A stretch of 5,724 nucleotides of DNA from Candidatus Zixiibacteriota bacterium. GTDB taxonomy: Bacteria > Zixibacteria > MSB-5A5 > GN15 > FEB-12. Made by a program: the position numbers and the translations under genes. The stretch lies in NCBI GenBank assembly GCA_022570975.1, contig JACZYS010000162.1, forward strand, positions 1 to 5,724, read 5' to 3'. Under the pieces are notes generated by a model. That model saw nothing but the letters and a program-made list of their open reading frames with translations, searched no databases and had not been told where the DNA came from. Below, one piece after another: positions 1-5,724 of the stretch (position 1 is its first letter; each line of letters starts with the position of its first letter).

Positions 1-206
1 AATAGTATCTAATATAAGGACAAACTATGGAGATAAAAAAGATTGTTGCAAACTCATAACAATTCTTCTGGGTTCCGAATATTTCATTCTTTAAAAAAAT
101 TTGTCTTGCAATATTATTTTTGAATGAACTGTGATTTAAAATTGCGGTAACGGCTGATTCTTTGTAGGATTTTTCCATCATTTTATCATTAAAAATACTT
201 TTTGTT
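1..206. other. AT-rich leader region without a convincing gene
   Basis: This stretch is very AT-rich; bases 61 to 120, for example, contain only 14 G or C. It holds one tiny reading frame at 27-59 (ATG to TAA, 10 codons, beginning MEIKK). That frame has a good AGGA Shine-Dalgarno-like sequence at 17-20, but it is too short to support as a gene. An AGGA at 166-169, just after an in-frame TAG (165-167), could be the ribosome binding site of the following membrane protein. I see no clear -35/-10 promoter pair. The high AT content would suit a promoter region, but that is only inference. Confidence 0.5.
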
Positions 207-554
207 GTGTTTGTCATTTGGATGGTTGGGGCCGTGATGAATCTTCCGAAGTTGTACGAAAACGGAATGCCGGTCTTTGGAACTTTTGTCTACGGAATGA
301 ATGCGGCTATTCTCCCGCTACTTGTGGATTTCATAGGGCCAGGGACTTTTTTGTTCGCTCTTTGGAATAGAAAGGCGTGGGCGCCATATTGGGCGTTTGC
401 ATACAACGGCGCGTTCATTCTCAATAACACGGTCGCTTTTTTCACTGTAAGGGAAGAATTGGGGTCGCCACAAATTCTCGTACCAACTATCGCGAGCCTT
501 ACCTTTCTTGCCGTCATTTTTTGGAAGCGGGGCTATTTCAAACAAACTCCATAG
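207..554 (+). CDS. Small four-segment integral membrane protein, function unknown
   Basis: The 115-residue product is not one I recognise. It is strongly hydrophobic, with about four membrane segments: residues 1-12, about 24-52 (a long stretch broken by the GPGTF turn), about 62-78 and about 90-106, ending in a basic WKRGYFK tail. It is probably an inner-membrane protein. The GTG at 207 is the first conventional start, but it lies inside the first hydrophobic segment and has no Shine-Dalgarno sequence. The frame is open back to 168, just after a TAG. An AGGA at 166-169 sits 7 bases before an in-frame ATC (177) and 10 before an ATT (180). Starting there would add about nine residues, including a lysine (LSLKILFVV), and complete the first segment. 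The start is therefore uncertain. Local GC content (near 47%) is higher than on the left. It is separated from the operon by 275 bases and is probably a separate transcription unit. Confidence 0.7.
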   Translation: MFVIWMVGAVMNLPKLYENGMPVFGTFVYGMNAAILPLLVDFIGPGTFLFALWNRKAWAPYWAFAYNGAFILNNTVAFFTVREELGSPQILVPTIASLTFLAVIFWKRGYFKQTP

Positions 555-611
555 TCGCAGAACCGTTCATTCCCAGGAAATAATCCGTGCAGGACCGCAG
601 CTCACAAAGAA

Positions 612-631
612 CCCGGCCCCTTATGGCCGGG
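612..631 (+). terminator. Perfect 7-bp GC hairpin, possible terminator or attenuator stem
   Basis: CCCGGCC (612-618) and GGCCGGG (625-631) form a perfect stem around a six-base loop, CCTTAT. It lies 57 bases after the stop of the membrane protein. The stem is strong enough for an intrinsic terminator, but it is followed by CTGACGTCTG instead of a T-run; the nearest TTTT is at 654-657. A standard Rho-independent terminator is therefore doubtful. It may instead be one arm of a larger RNA structure. Confidence 0.3.
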
Positions 632-737
632 CTGACGTCTGTGGCCTCGCCGATTTTCTGAGCTATTGACCGTCCGCTTCTAGGCAATTGCGCAATCAGC
701 TGACGGGCGTGCGGCGCTTTGCGATGACAGGTTGAAA

Positions 738-827
738 ATGCCGGTCTTGATGAAGTCAAAAGTTCTGGTGGGTTCAATCTCTGCTGAATTAACTGATTAT
801 GAATTAGGCGAGATTGAAAGCTTTTAA
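738..827 (+). CDS. Possible 29-residue small protein or leader peptide
   Basis: An ATG at 738 opens 29 codons ending in TAA (825-827), only two bases before the ATG of the deoxyhypusine-synthase-like gene. An AGG at 729-731 lies six bases before the ATG, a workable Shine-Dalgarno sequence. The peptide begins MPVLMKSKVLVG, and its second half is acidic (ELTDYELGEIESF). The larger gene has only a weak site of its own (GAAAG at 816-820), so ribosomes finishing this ORF could restart on it. The frame is open upstream to 684, so it could also be the decayed tail of a lost gene or a chance ORF. I recognise no family. Confidence 0.25.
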   Translation: MPVLMKSKVLVGSISAELTDYELGEIESF

Positions 828-829
828 AG

Positions 830-1789
830 ATGCCCCCTAAGAAAAAGACAGTTACGGCTGTAAATCTTTCAAACGTCAAACAGCATTCTTATTTCAAAAG
901 ACCAAACAAAACTAAAATCAAATCATTTGGCAAGCCGATTAACCCAAAAGGGGCCAAAGAATTTTTTGGTTCCCTTCCTGATTTTTTAAAAGCGTCAGAC
1001 TTAAATGAATTTATTCAAAAAGTTGTAAAAGCAAGAAAAAGCAATCTCCCTTTTCACTTGTTGCTCGGAGCTCACATTATTAAAGTAGGGCTCTCGCCAA
1101 TCATAATTGACTTAATGAAGCATAATATTGTAACCGGTCTTTCATTTAATGGTGCCGGTCTCATTCATGATCTGGAGCTTGCCTTTTGGGGAGGAACTTC
1201 AGAAGATGTCCAATCCGGTCTTATGGACGGAAGTTTTGGAATGGCCAAAGAGACTGCAGAGCTTTTTGCAAAAGTAACAACCCTTGCTGATGAACAGAAA
1301 ATAGGATTGGGTGAAGCCGGAGGAAAGTACATCACCAAGTACAGGGCTAAAAACAGAAATCATTCAGTTTTTGCAGAAGCATACAAAAGATGCTTGCCGG
1401 TTACAATTCATGTTGGGATTGGAACCGACATCGTAGCCCAGCATCCCAATTTTGATGCTTCCAAAGTGGCTGAAGCTTCTTATACCGACTTCAAAATTCT
1501 GGCGGCCATCTGTGAAGATATAGACCGGGGCGGCGTTCTGGCAAATATAGGCTCGGCTGTTATTCTGCCCGAAGTATTTTTGAAAGCGTTGACTGTAGCA
1601 AGGAATATAAAAAAGGGGAAAAGCAAACTTACTACGGCAAATTTTGATATGATTTCACATTACAGGCCGATGGAGAATGTTGTCTCCCGCCCGACTTATA
1701 AGGTCGGCAAGGGCTATAATTTTGTTGGTCATCATGAAATAATGATTCCTCTTTTGGCCTGGGGGCTTAAAGCTAAATTTAAAAAATAG
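830..1789 (+). CDS. Deoxyhypusine synthase-like protein, exact function unknown
   Basis: The 319-residue product resembles the deoxyhypusine synthase (DHS) fold family (Pfam DS), which uses NAD and spermidine in eukaryotes and archaea. Family-like parts are FNGAGLIHDLE (106-116, matching the DHS nucleotide-site segment), NIGSAVILPEVFLKAL (239-254) and the LTTANF stretch (267-272). It also has blocks that I associate with a bacterial DHS-like subgroup: VTIHVGIGTDIV (191-202), NFDMISHYRP (271-280) and GHHEIMIPLLAW (300-311). By eye, the AVSWGK motif that carries the catalytic lysine of true DHS aligns with VVSRPT (284-289), so that lysine appears to be absent. A genuine DHS activity on eIF5A is therefore unlikely, and bacteria lack eIF5A. 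The N terminus (1-40) is very basic (PPKKK, KRPNKTKIKSFGK). An in-frame TGA at 815-817 makes ATG 830 the first possible conventional start. No signal peptide is seen, so it is probably cytosolic. It appears to be the first gene of the operon, 15 bases before FTCD. Confidence 0.85.
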   Translation: MPPKKKTVTAVNLSNVKQHSYFKRPNKTKIKSFGKPINPKGAKEFFGSLPDFLKASDLNEFIQKVVKARKSNLPFHLLLGAHIIKVGLSPIIIDLMKHNIVTGLSFNGAGLIHDLELAFWGGTSEDVQSGLMDGSFGMAKETAELFAKVTTLADEQKIGLGEAGGKYITKYRAKNRNHSVFAEAYKRCLPVTIHVGIGTDIVAQHPNFDASKVAEASYTDFKILAAICEDIDRGGVLANIGSAVILPEVFLKALTVARNIKKGKSKLTTANFDMISHYRPMENVVSRPTYKVGKGYNFVGHHEIMIPLLAWGLKAKFKK

Positions 1790-1795
1790 ATTTAT

Positions 1796-1799
1796 GGAG
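1796..1799 (+). promoter_or_regulatory. Ribosome binding site of FTCD
   Basis: GGAG lies five bases before the ATG at 1805, within the 15-base gap after the deoxyhypusine-synthase-like gene. It is the clearest Shine-Dalgarno sequence in the operon and supports the chosen FTCD start. Confidence 0.8.
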
Positions 1800-1804
1800 A
1801 TTAA

Positions 1805-3331
1805 ATGGCGAAGCTGATAGAATGCGTACCAAACTTTTCAGAAGGACGTCGGCCGGAAGTTATTGAAGCAATTTGCAAGGCGATTACTTCGGTTGAGGGA
1901 GTGGCTCTCTTAGACAGCGAAATGGATGCCGACCATAACCGGGCCGTGGTAACTTTTGTCTGTCATCCCAGTCTGGTGGTTGAAGCCGCTTTTCAGGGAA
2001 TCAAAAAAGCTGCAGAACTTATTGACATGACCAAGCATACCGGTGAACATCCCCGGATGGGTGCTTGCGATGTCTGTCCGTTTATTCCCCTTTCTGAAGT
2101 TTCAATTGAAGACGCTATCGAGCTGGCCAACAAACTTGGAAAAAGAGTAGGGGAGGAGCTTGAGATTCCGGTCTATCTATATGAAAGTGCGGCCACCACC
2201 TCCAAAAGAAGAAACCTGGCCAAAGTTCGCACGGGAGAATATGAAGGCATAAGAGACAGTATTGAAACAGACCCGGCAAGAAAACCGGACTTTGGCCCCT
2301 CAAAAATGAATCTCAATTCAGGTGCAACTGCCATTGGAGTTCGTTTTCCGCTTGTTGCCTTTAATGTATATCTGGACACTAACAAAAAATGGATAGCCGA
2401 CAAAATTGCCGATGCCGTTCGGTCTTTAAAAGGTGGATACCGCTTTGTGAAAGCGTTGGGGTTTGAAATTAAAGAGAGAAATCAGGTGCAGATATCTATG
2501 AATCTGGTAAACTATACCAAGACCCCAATGTTTAGAGTATTTGAGACAATTAAGTCGGAAGCTGCCAGATATGGTGTCAATGTCGTTTCATCGGAAGTTG
2601 TTGGACTCCTTCCAAATGAAGCGATAATAGATGTAGCTGATTTTTATCTCCGCTTGGAAAACTTTTCAAGAGATCAGATTCTAGAAGAAAAATTAACTCA
2701 GGCGGGTGCTTCATCACAGGGTGGGGGAGATTCATTTTATGATGAAGTTGCCTCATCATCGCCTGCGCCCGGAGGCGGCTCTGTTGCGGCATCGGCCGGT
2801 GCGCTGTCGGCGGCACTTTCGGCAATGGTTTGCAGGATAACCGTGGGCAAAAAATCATATGAGGCTGTAAAGGATGAGCTTTCTGATATTCGTGATAGAG
2901 CTGACGCGCTCCTATCGGACCTGGAAAAACTTATAGACACAGACAAAGAAGCCTTTAATAAAGTAATGGATGCCTTTGCTCTGCCGAAGAGCACCGATGA
3001 AGAATCTGCCCTTAGGGATAAAGCAATTGAAGAAGCAACCAAGAAAGCGGCAAAAGTTCCTCTTACGGTTATGGAAAAATCAATTGAAGCATTACAAATG
3101 GCAAAGACTGCGGCTGCAAAAGGGAATGAAAATTCTATTTCCGATGCCGGAGTAGCTGCCTTGATGGCCGAGGCGGCTATAAAAGGTGCCGGATACAATG
3201 TCTTGATTAATCTGACTTCCCTTTCAGATAAAAAATTCTGCTCAGAAATGAAAAGTGATACCGGCAAAATTCTGGATAATTGTGAAAAACTCTCCAGAGA
3301 AGTTAAAGCACTTGTGGAAGCAAAGCTTTGA
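1805..3331 (+). CDS. ftcD: Bifunctional glutamate formiminotransferase / formimidoyl-THF cyclodeaminase
   Basis: The 508-residue enzyme should move the formimino group from N-formimino-L-glutamate to tetrahydrofolate, then close the ring to give 5,10-methenyl-THF and ammonia, the last step of one histidine-degradation route. Domains in order are the formiminotransferase N-terminal part (about 1-178), starting IECVPNFSEGRRPEV; the formiminotransferase C-terminal part (about 180-295); a short Gly/Ser linker (301-310, GASSQGGGDS); and the cyclodeaminase domain (about 311-505). His82 in HTGEHPRMGACDVCPF matches the catalytic His82 of mammalian FTCD. The cyclodeaminase shows PAPGGGSVAA (320-329), DTDKEAFNKVM (378-388) and the late NSISDAGVAALMAEAA motif (443-458). 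Length is close to the mammalian enzyme (about 541). ATG 1805 is preceded by GGAG (1796-1799) at five bases. It is probably cytosolic. The stop overlaps the start of the next gene as TGATG. No hutH, hutU or hutI lies in the window. Confidence 0.96.
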   Translation: MAKLIECVPNFSEGRRPEVIEAICKAITSVEGVALLDSEMDADHNRAVVTFVCHPSLVVEAAFQGIKKAAELIDMTKHTGEHPRMGACDVCPFIPLSEVSIEDAIELANKLGKRVGEELEIPVYLYESAATTSKRRNLAKVRTGEYEGIRDSIETDPARKPDFGPSKMNLNSGATAIGVRFPLVAFNVYLDTNKKWIADKIADAVRSLKGGYRFVKALGFEIKERNQVQISMNLVNYTKTPMFRVFETIKSEAARYGVNVVSSEVVGLLPNEAIIDVADFYLRLENFSRDQILEEKLTQAGASSQGGGDSFYDEVASSSPAPGGGSVAASAGALSAALSAMVCRITVGKKSYEAVKDELSDIRDRADALLSDLEKLIDTDKEAFNKVMDAFALPKSTDEESALRDKAIEEATKKAAKVPLTVMEKSIEALQMAKTAAAKGNENSISDAGVAALMAEAAIKGAGYNVLINLTSLSDKKFCSEMKSDTGKILDNCEKLSREVKALVEAKL

Positions 3332-4167
3332 TGAGCGGTTTTATAGATTTGCATATGCATACTACCTTTTCCGATGGCTTATGCTCGCCGGAAAATTTGA
3401 GAGATATCGTCAGGGGAAAAAAGCTCAAAGCGTTTGCTGTCACTGACCATGATACAATCGAGGGATACCGTGCTGTTCGGAGTTTACTAAATGATGACGA
3501 TCCGGAAATAATTTGCGGTGTTGAACTTTCTGTTAGCTATGAAAAATCCGACCTTCATGTTCTGGCCTATTATTTTGATCCGGAAAACAAGCCGTTTAAC
3601 AAGGCTCTCAAGCTGTTTCAAGATTCAAGGAACTTACGGGCTAAGTTAATGGTTGAAAAGTTAAATGAACTTGGGATAAAAGTCAGTTATGGAGCCGTAG
3701 AAAAAGCAGCCGGCAGAGGCGTAATTGGCCGGCCTCATATTGCCGAGGCTATGTACAAAAGCGGCAGTGTTTCAACTTATAATGAGGCATTCAGTAAATA
3801 TATCGGCAATGGCAAAATTGCCCATGTGTCCAAGAAAAATTTTGCTCCCGATGAAGCTCTTAAACTGATTCATGATGCTGGCGGGGTTGCCTTTTTGGCT
3901 CATCCGGTTATTGACGACAACGAGCGTTTTATTGAGGAAATGGCAGAAATGGGCATGGACGGAATTGAAGTGTATCATCCTTACCATAAAAGTAATGACT
4001 TACAAAGGCTGACAGAGACGGCAAAAAGACTTTCTCTTGTTATCTCAGGCGGTTCTGATTATCATGGCAGAGAAGGAAGACAGAGTGAAATTGGTTCTCA
4101 AAAAGTCCCGGAAGAACTCTTAGGAGACATTAAACAGCAAGTAGAACAAATAAGAGAGAAAATTTGA
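3331..4167 (+). CDS. PHP-domain phosphoesterase of the RNase AM (YciV/TrpH) type
   Basis: The 278-residue protein has the full set of PHP metal-site motifs: HMHTTFSDG (8-16; His8, His10, Asp15), TDHDT (38-42; Asp39, His40), GVE (Glu65), DLHVLAY (His76), GRPHIAEA (His136), AFLAHP (His191) and GGSDYHG (Asp243, His245). The inserted middle section and length match the family of E. coli RNase AM (YciV, formerly TrpH, 293 residues), a 5'-3' exonuclease of RNA and short oligonucleotides, and of the Chromobacterium 3',5'-nucleoside bisphosphate phosphatase. The exact substrate here is inferred. It is cytosolic, with no signal peptide. ATG 3331 is chosen because it forms the TGATG overlap with FTCD and has GGAAG (3316-3320) ten bases upstream; a TTG at 3328 would add one residue. 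Translational coupling to FTCD is likely. The end overlaps the next gene by four bases. Confidence 0.93.
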   Translation: MSGFIDLHMHTTFSDGLCSPENLRDIVRGKKLKAFAVTDHDTIEGYRAVRSLLNDDDPEIICGVELSVSYEKSDLHVLAYYFDPENKPFNKALKLFQDSRNLRAKLMVEKLNELGIKVSYGAVEKAAGRGVIGRPHIAEAMYKSGSVSTYNEAFSKYIGNGKIAHVSKKNFAPDEALKLIHDAGGVAFLAHPVIDDNERFIEEMAEMGMDGIEVYHPYHKSNDLQRLTETAKRLSLVISGGSDYHGREGRQSEIGSQKVPEELLGDIKQQVEQIREKI

Positions 4168-5724
4168 GAAGAAACATTTTCATTCCAATGATCTTTTTAC
4201 TTCTTGCAGGTTCGGTCCGGGCCGAATACCTGCCTGAAACCGAGCAGAGAAAAATAATCGAAAACTATCTTAACGCTACCGGACAGAGCAAAAGAATCTC
4301 AACATCGTTATCATTAGGCTTTGAGAATGAACTTGAGTTGCCCTCTCATAAGTGTGCCATGCCGCAGGTCATGGACTTTTCTACCAATATAAATAAAATT
4401 GAAAAAAGACTTCTTCAAGAATATGGCTTATCGGTATTAGCAAGGCCGGTATTTGATTTCACTCATCTTTCCCCGAGTGGATTCTTCAAAATACATTATA
4501 ATACTACCGATTCACATATTGTACTAAATCCAAAAACAGATTCAGACGGTGACGGGGTACCGGATTATGTGGAATCAATATCCGTAATATGTGATTCGGT
4601 ATTGGATAATATCATAAATCAACTTGGATATCCTCTTTTCCCCAATGACGGAACACTGGGCGGTGACGATAAATATGATGTTTATCTGGAGGACATTGAT
4701 GCCTCGGCTTTCGGGTACACCAATTCGGATGACCCTAACCTGGCTGATACATCAATAATCAAAATTAGCTCTTTCATTACTATCGACAATGACTATCAGC
4801 GTTTTTTCTTCTACAAAGACAGACCTCTCGATGCTGCCCGGGTGACTATTGCTCACGAACTTTTTCATGCCGTTCATTTTGGAATTGATTATACCGAAAA
4901 TGAAAACTATGGCACCTCCATTGAAAGAAGGTGGTGGATGGAAATGTCTGCAACCTGGATGGAAGAAGAACTATATGACGATATAAATGACTATTACTTT
5001 TATATTCCTTTTTTCTATTCTGACCCCAGACTGTCAATTCAGCAATTTTCCAGTTATAGTGATCTTCGCCCTTACGGCGGCGTAGTATTCCCCATTTATC
5101 TAAGTGAAAAATATGGGGCTGACTTTATAAGGGAAATCTGGACCAGATGTGATTCAACAAAAGGCTCAACTATCCTGCTTGCCATTGAAAGCATTCTGGA
5201 CACGATGAACTTCCAGGATTCCCTGTTAACCGACAGCAATCTGACTTATTTTGATCTGTCGGCATTTCCTGATTTGATCTCAGAATTTGGTGTTTGGAAT
5301 TTCTTCACCGGACTTCGCTCCGGTTTAGCCCCGGAAGGATTTGGTTTTCAGGAGAGGGAAAAATATCCGGCATACCCGGATAAATGGCTTCCTGTCTATG
5401 ATGATTTCCCTCGTTTTCACAGCGCCAACAACATATACAACCCCGATCATAATGCCTCGGTTTATGTCAAGTTAGACCAGCTTAATGCTTTTCAAAAAGA
5501 TTATTATTACAAATATATTCCCACTGACTCGCTTGGATTTATTGATACTGTTTACTGGGAATGTGTCGCTTTTCTCTGTATAGAATATGACACAACCACT
5601 CCGGGATGTATCTTTATTCCCAGTGGCTGCTGTTTGGATTCAGTGTGTAATGACTCGGCTGTCGTTTATGATCCTCTTGAAGGGTTTGAGTGGGTAATTG
5701 TTGATACTCTCTGGTTTAAAGATT
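4164..5724 (+). CDS. Secreted HExxH zinc metalloprotease, MXAN_6640-like, 3' end beyond window
   Basis: The frame is open from 4164 to the window edge, giving 520 residues and no stop. The TTG start overlaps the preceding TGA as TTGA, and GAGAG (4154-4158) lies five bases upstream. It gives a classic signal peptide: basic MRRN, hydrophobic IFIPMIFLLLAG, and a V-R-A cleavage site after residue 20. The in-frame ATG at 4188 would lose the arginines. DSDGDGVPD (126-134) is a calcium-binding thrombospondin-type-3-like loop. TIAHELFHAVHFGID (HELFH at 231-235) is the zinc site; Glu260 in RRWWMEMSATWMEE, 24 residues on, is the probable third ligand, as in gluzincin-type enzymes. This pairing of HExFHAVxFG and WxMExxATWMEE is what I know from the MXAN_6640 family of putative metalloproteases. 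Six cysteines cluster at 467-495. It is probably exported and may carry more C-terminal domains or a sorting signal beyond the edge. Substrate is unknown. Confidence 0.88.
   Translation, partial: MRRNIFIPMIFLLLAGSVRAEYLPETEQRKIIENYLNATGQSKRISTSLSLGFENELELPSHKCAMPQVMDFSTNINKIEKRLLQEYGLSVLARPVFDFTHLSPSGFFKIHYNTTDSHIVLNPKTDSDGDGVPDYVESISVICDSVLDNIINQLGYPLFPNDGTLGGDDKYDVYLEDIDASAFGYTNSDDPNLADTSIIKISSFITIDNDYQRFFFYKDRPLDAARVTIAHELFHAVHFGIDYTENENYGTSIERRWWMEMSATWMEEELYDDINDYYFYIPFFYSDPRLSIQQFSSYSDLRPYGGVVFPIYLSEKYGADFIREIWTRCDSTKGSTILLAIESILDTMNFQDSLLTDSNLTYFDLSAFPDLISEFGVWNFFTGLRSGLAPEGFGFQEREKYPAYPDKWLPVYDDFPRFHSANNIYNPDHNASVYVKLDQLNAFQKDYYYKYIPTDSLGFIDTVYWECVAFLCIEYDTTTPGCIFIPSGCCLDSVCNDSAVVYDPLEGFEWVIVDTLWFKD

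Larger units (their letters stand above)
555..829. other. GC-rich intergenic block with several inverted repeats
   Basis: Bases 601-720 are about 60% GC (72 of 120), against 23% at 61-120 and 33% at 841-900, so the block stands out sharply. It can form nested pairings. AGCTCA (599-604) pairs with TGAGCT (659-664) and encloses the strong hairpin at 612-631. CCGTC-C-GC (670-677) pairs with GC-T-GACGG (699-706) with one mismatch, and its loop contains the palindrome ATTGCGCAAT (687-696). These pairings were found by eye. The block could be a structured RNA, a 5' leader acting on the downstream operon, a REP-like repeat, or the remains of inserted DNA. It matches no riboswitch consensus I know. 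A reverse-strand frame crosses it but overlaps both flanking genes and has no other support. Confidence 0.45.

Noticed and set aside
27..59. Ten-codon ORF with a good AGGA site near the left edge
   Set aside because: It is too short to call. Allowing a frameshift extends it only to a stop at 121-123, with no family-like sequence.
748..829. Possible sigma70-like promoter (TTGATG near 747, AT-rich TGATTATGAAT near 794) before the operon
   Set aside because: The spacing between the two elements does not fit a standard promoter, and AT-rich hexamers are common here by chance.
590..829. Tetrahydrofolate riboswitch in front of the FTCD operon
   Set aside because: The idea fits the folate enzyme, but I see no THF riboswitch consensus, and the observed stems do not match its layout.
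538..879. Reverse-strand open frame of 113 codons across the GC-rich block
   Set aside because: It overlaps the ends of both flanking + strand genes, has no recognisable domain, and its length can be explained by the high GC content of the block. I treat the region as intergenic.
2737..3360. Reverse-strand open frame of 207 codons opposite the cyclodeaminase domain
   Set aside because: It is antisense to a confidently identified FTCD domain, and its Ser/Ala-rich, low-complexity translation is the usual shadow of such a gene.
5307..5324. ACCGGA / TCCGGT inverted repeat with a six-base loop
   Set aside because: It lies inside the metalloprotease coding frame (TGLRSG), has no following T-run, and looks like a by-product of codon choice.

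Overview
The window is bacterial DNA with a moderate-to-low GC content. All supported genes lie on the + strand. From left to right it holds: (1) an AT-rich leader of about 200 bases with no convincing gene; (2) a small four-segment membrane protein of unknown function whose true start is uncertain; (3) a GC-rich intergenic block of about 275 bases with several inverted repeats and a possible 29-codon ORF; (4) a tightly packed run of four genes from 830 to the right edge. These four encode a deoxyhypusine-synthase-like protein, a bifunctional glutamate formiminotransferase/formimino-THF cyclodeaminase (FTCD), a PHP-domain phosphoesterase of the RNase AM/YciV (TrpH) type, and the N-terminal 520 residues of a secreted HExxH metalloprotease that runs off the window.

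The four genes look like one operon. The gaps are 15 bases (first to second gene), then a TGATG stop/start overlap, then a TTGA overlap that uses a TTG start. The enzymes do not form an obvious single pathway. FTCD moves the formimino one-carbon unit from histidine breakdown onto tetrahydrofolate. The PHP protein probably handles nucleotides or RNA ends. The deoxyhypusine-synthase-like protein has no known role. The protease acts outside the cytoplasm. None of the other histidine-utilisation genes (hutH, hutU, hutI) is visible here.

The taxon cannot be fixed from the sequence. The combination of a bifunctional FTCD, a DHS-like protein that is not a true DHS, and a signal-peptide metalloprotease of the MXAN_6640-like type with an Asp-rich calcium-type loop would suit an uncultured lineage near the FCB group (for example Zixibacteria-like) or a deltaproteobacterium-like relative. 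This is inference with low confidence.

The main points for a second look are: the DHS-like protein lacks the catalytic lysine region of true deoxyhypusine synthases; the GC-rich, hairpin-forming block in front of the operon; the small ORF that ends two bases before the operon's first start; the possible ATT/ATC start of the membrane protein; and the cysteine-rich patch in the metalloprotease. I found no mobile element, CRISPR array, tRNA or rRNA.
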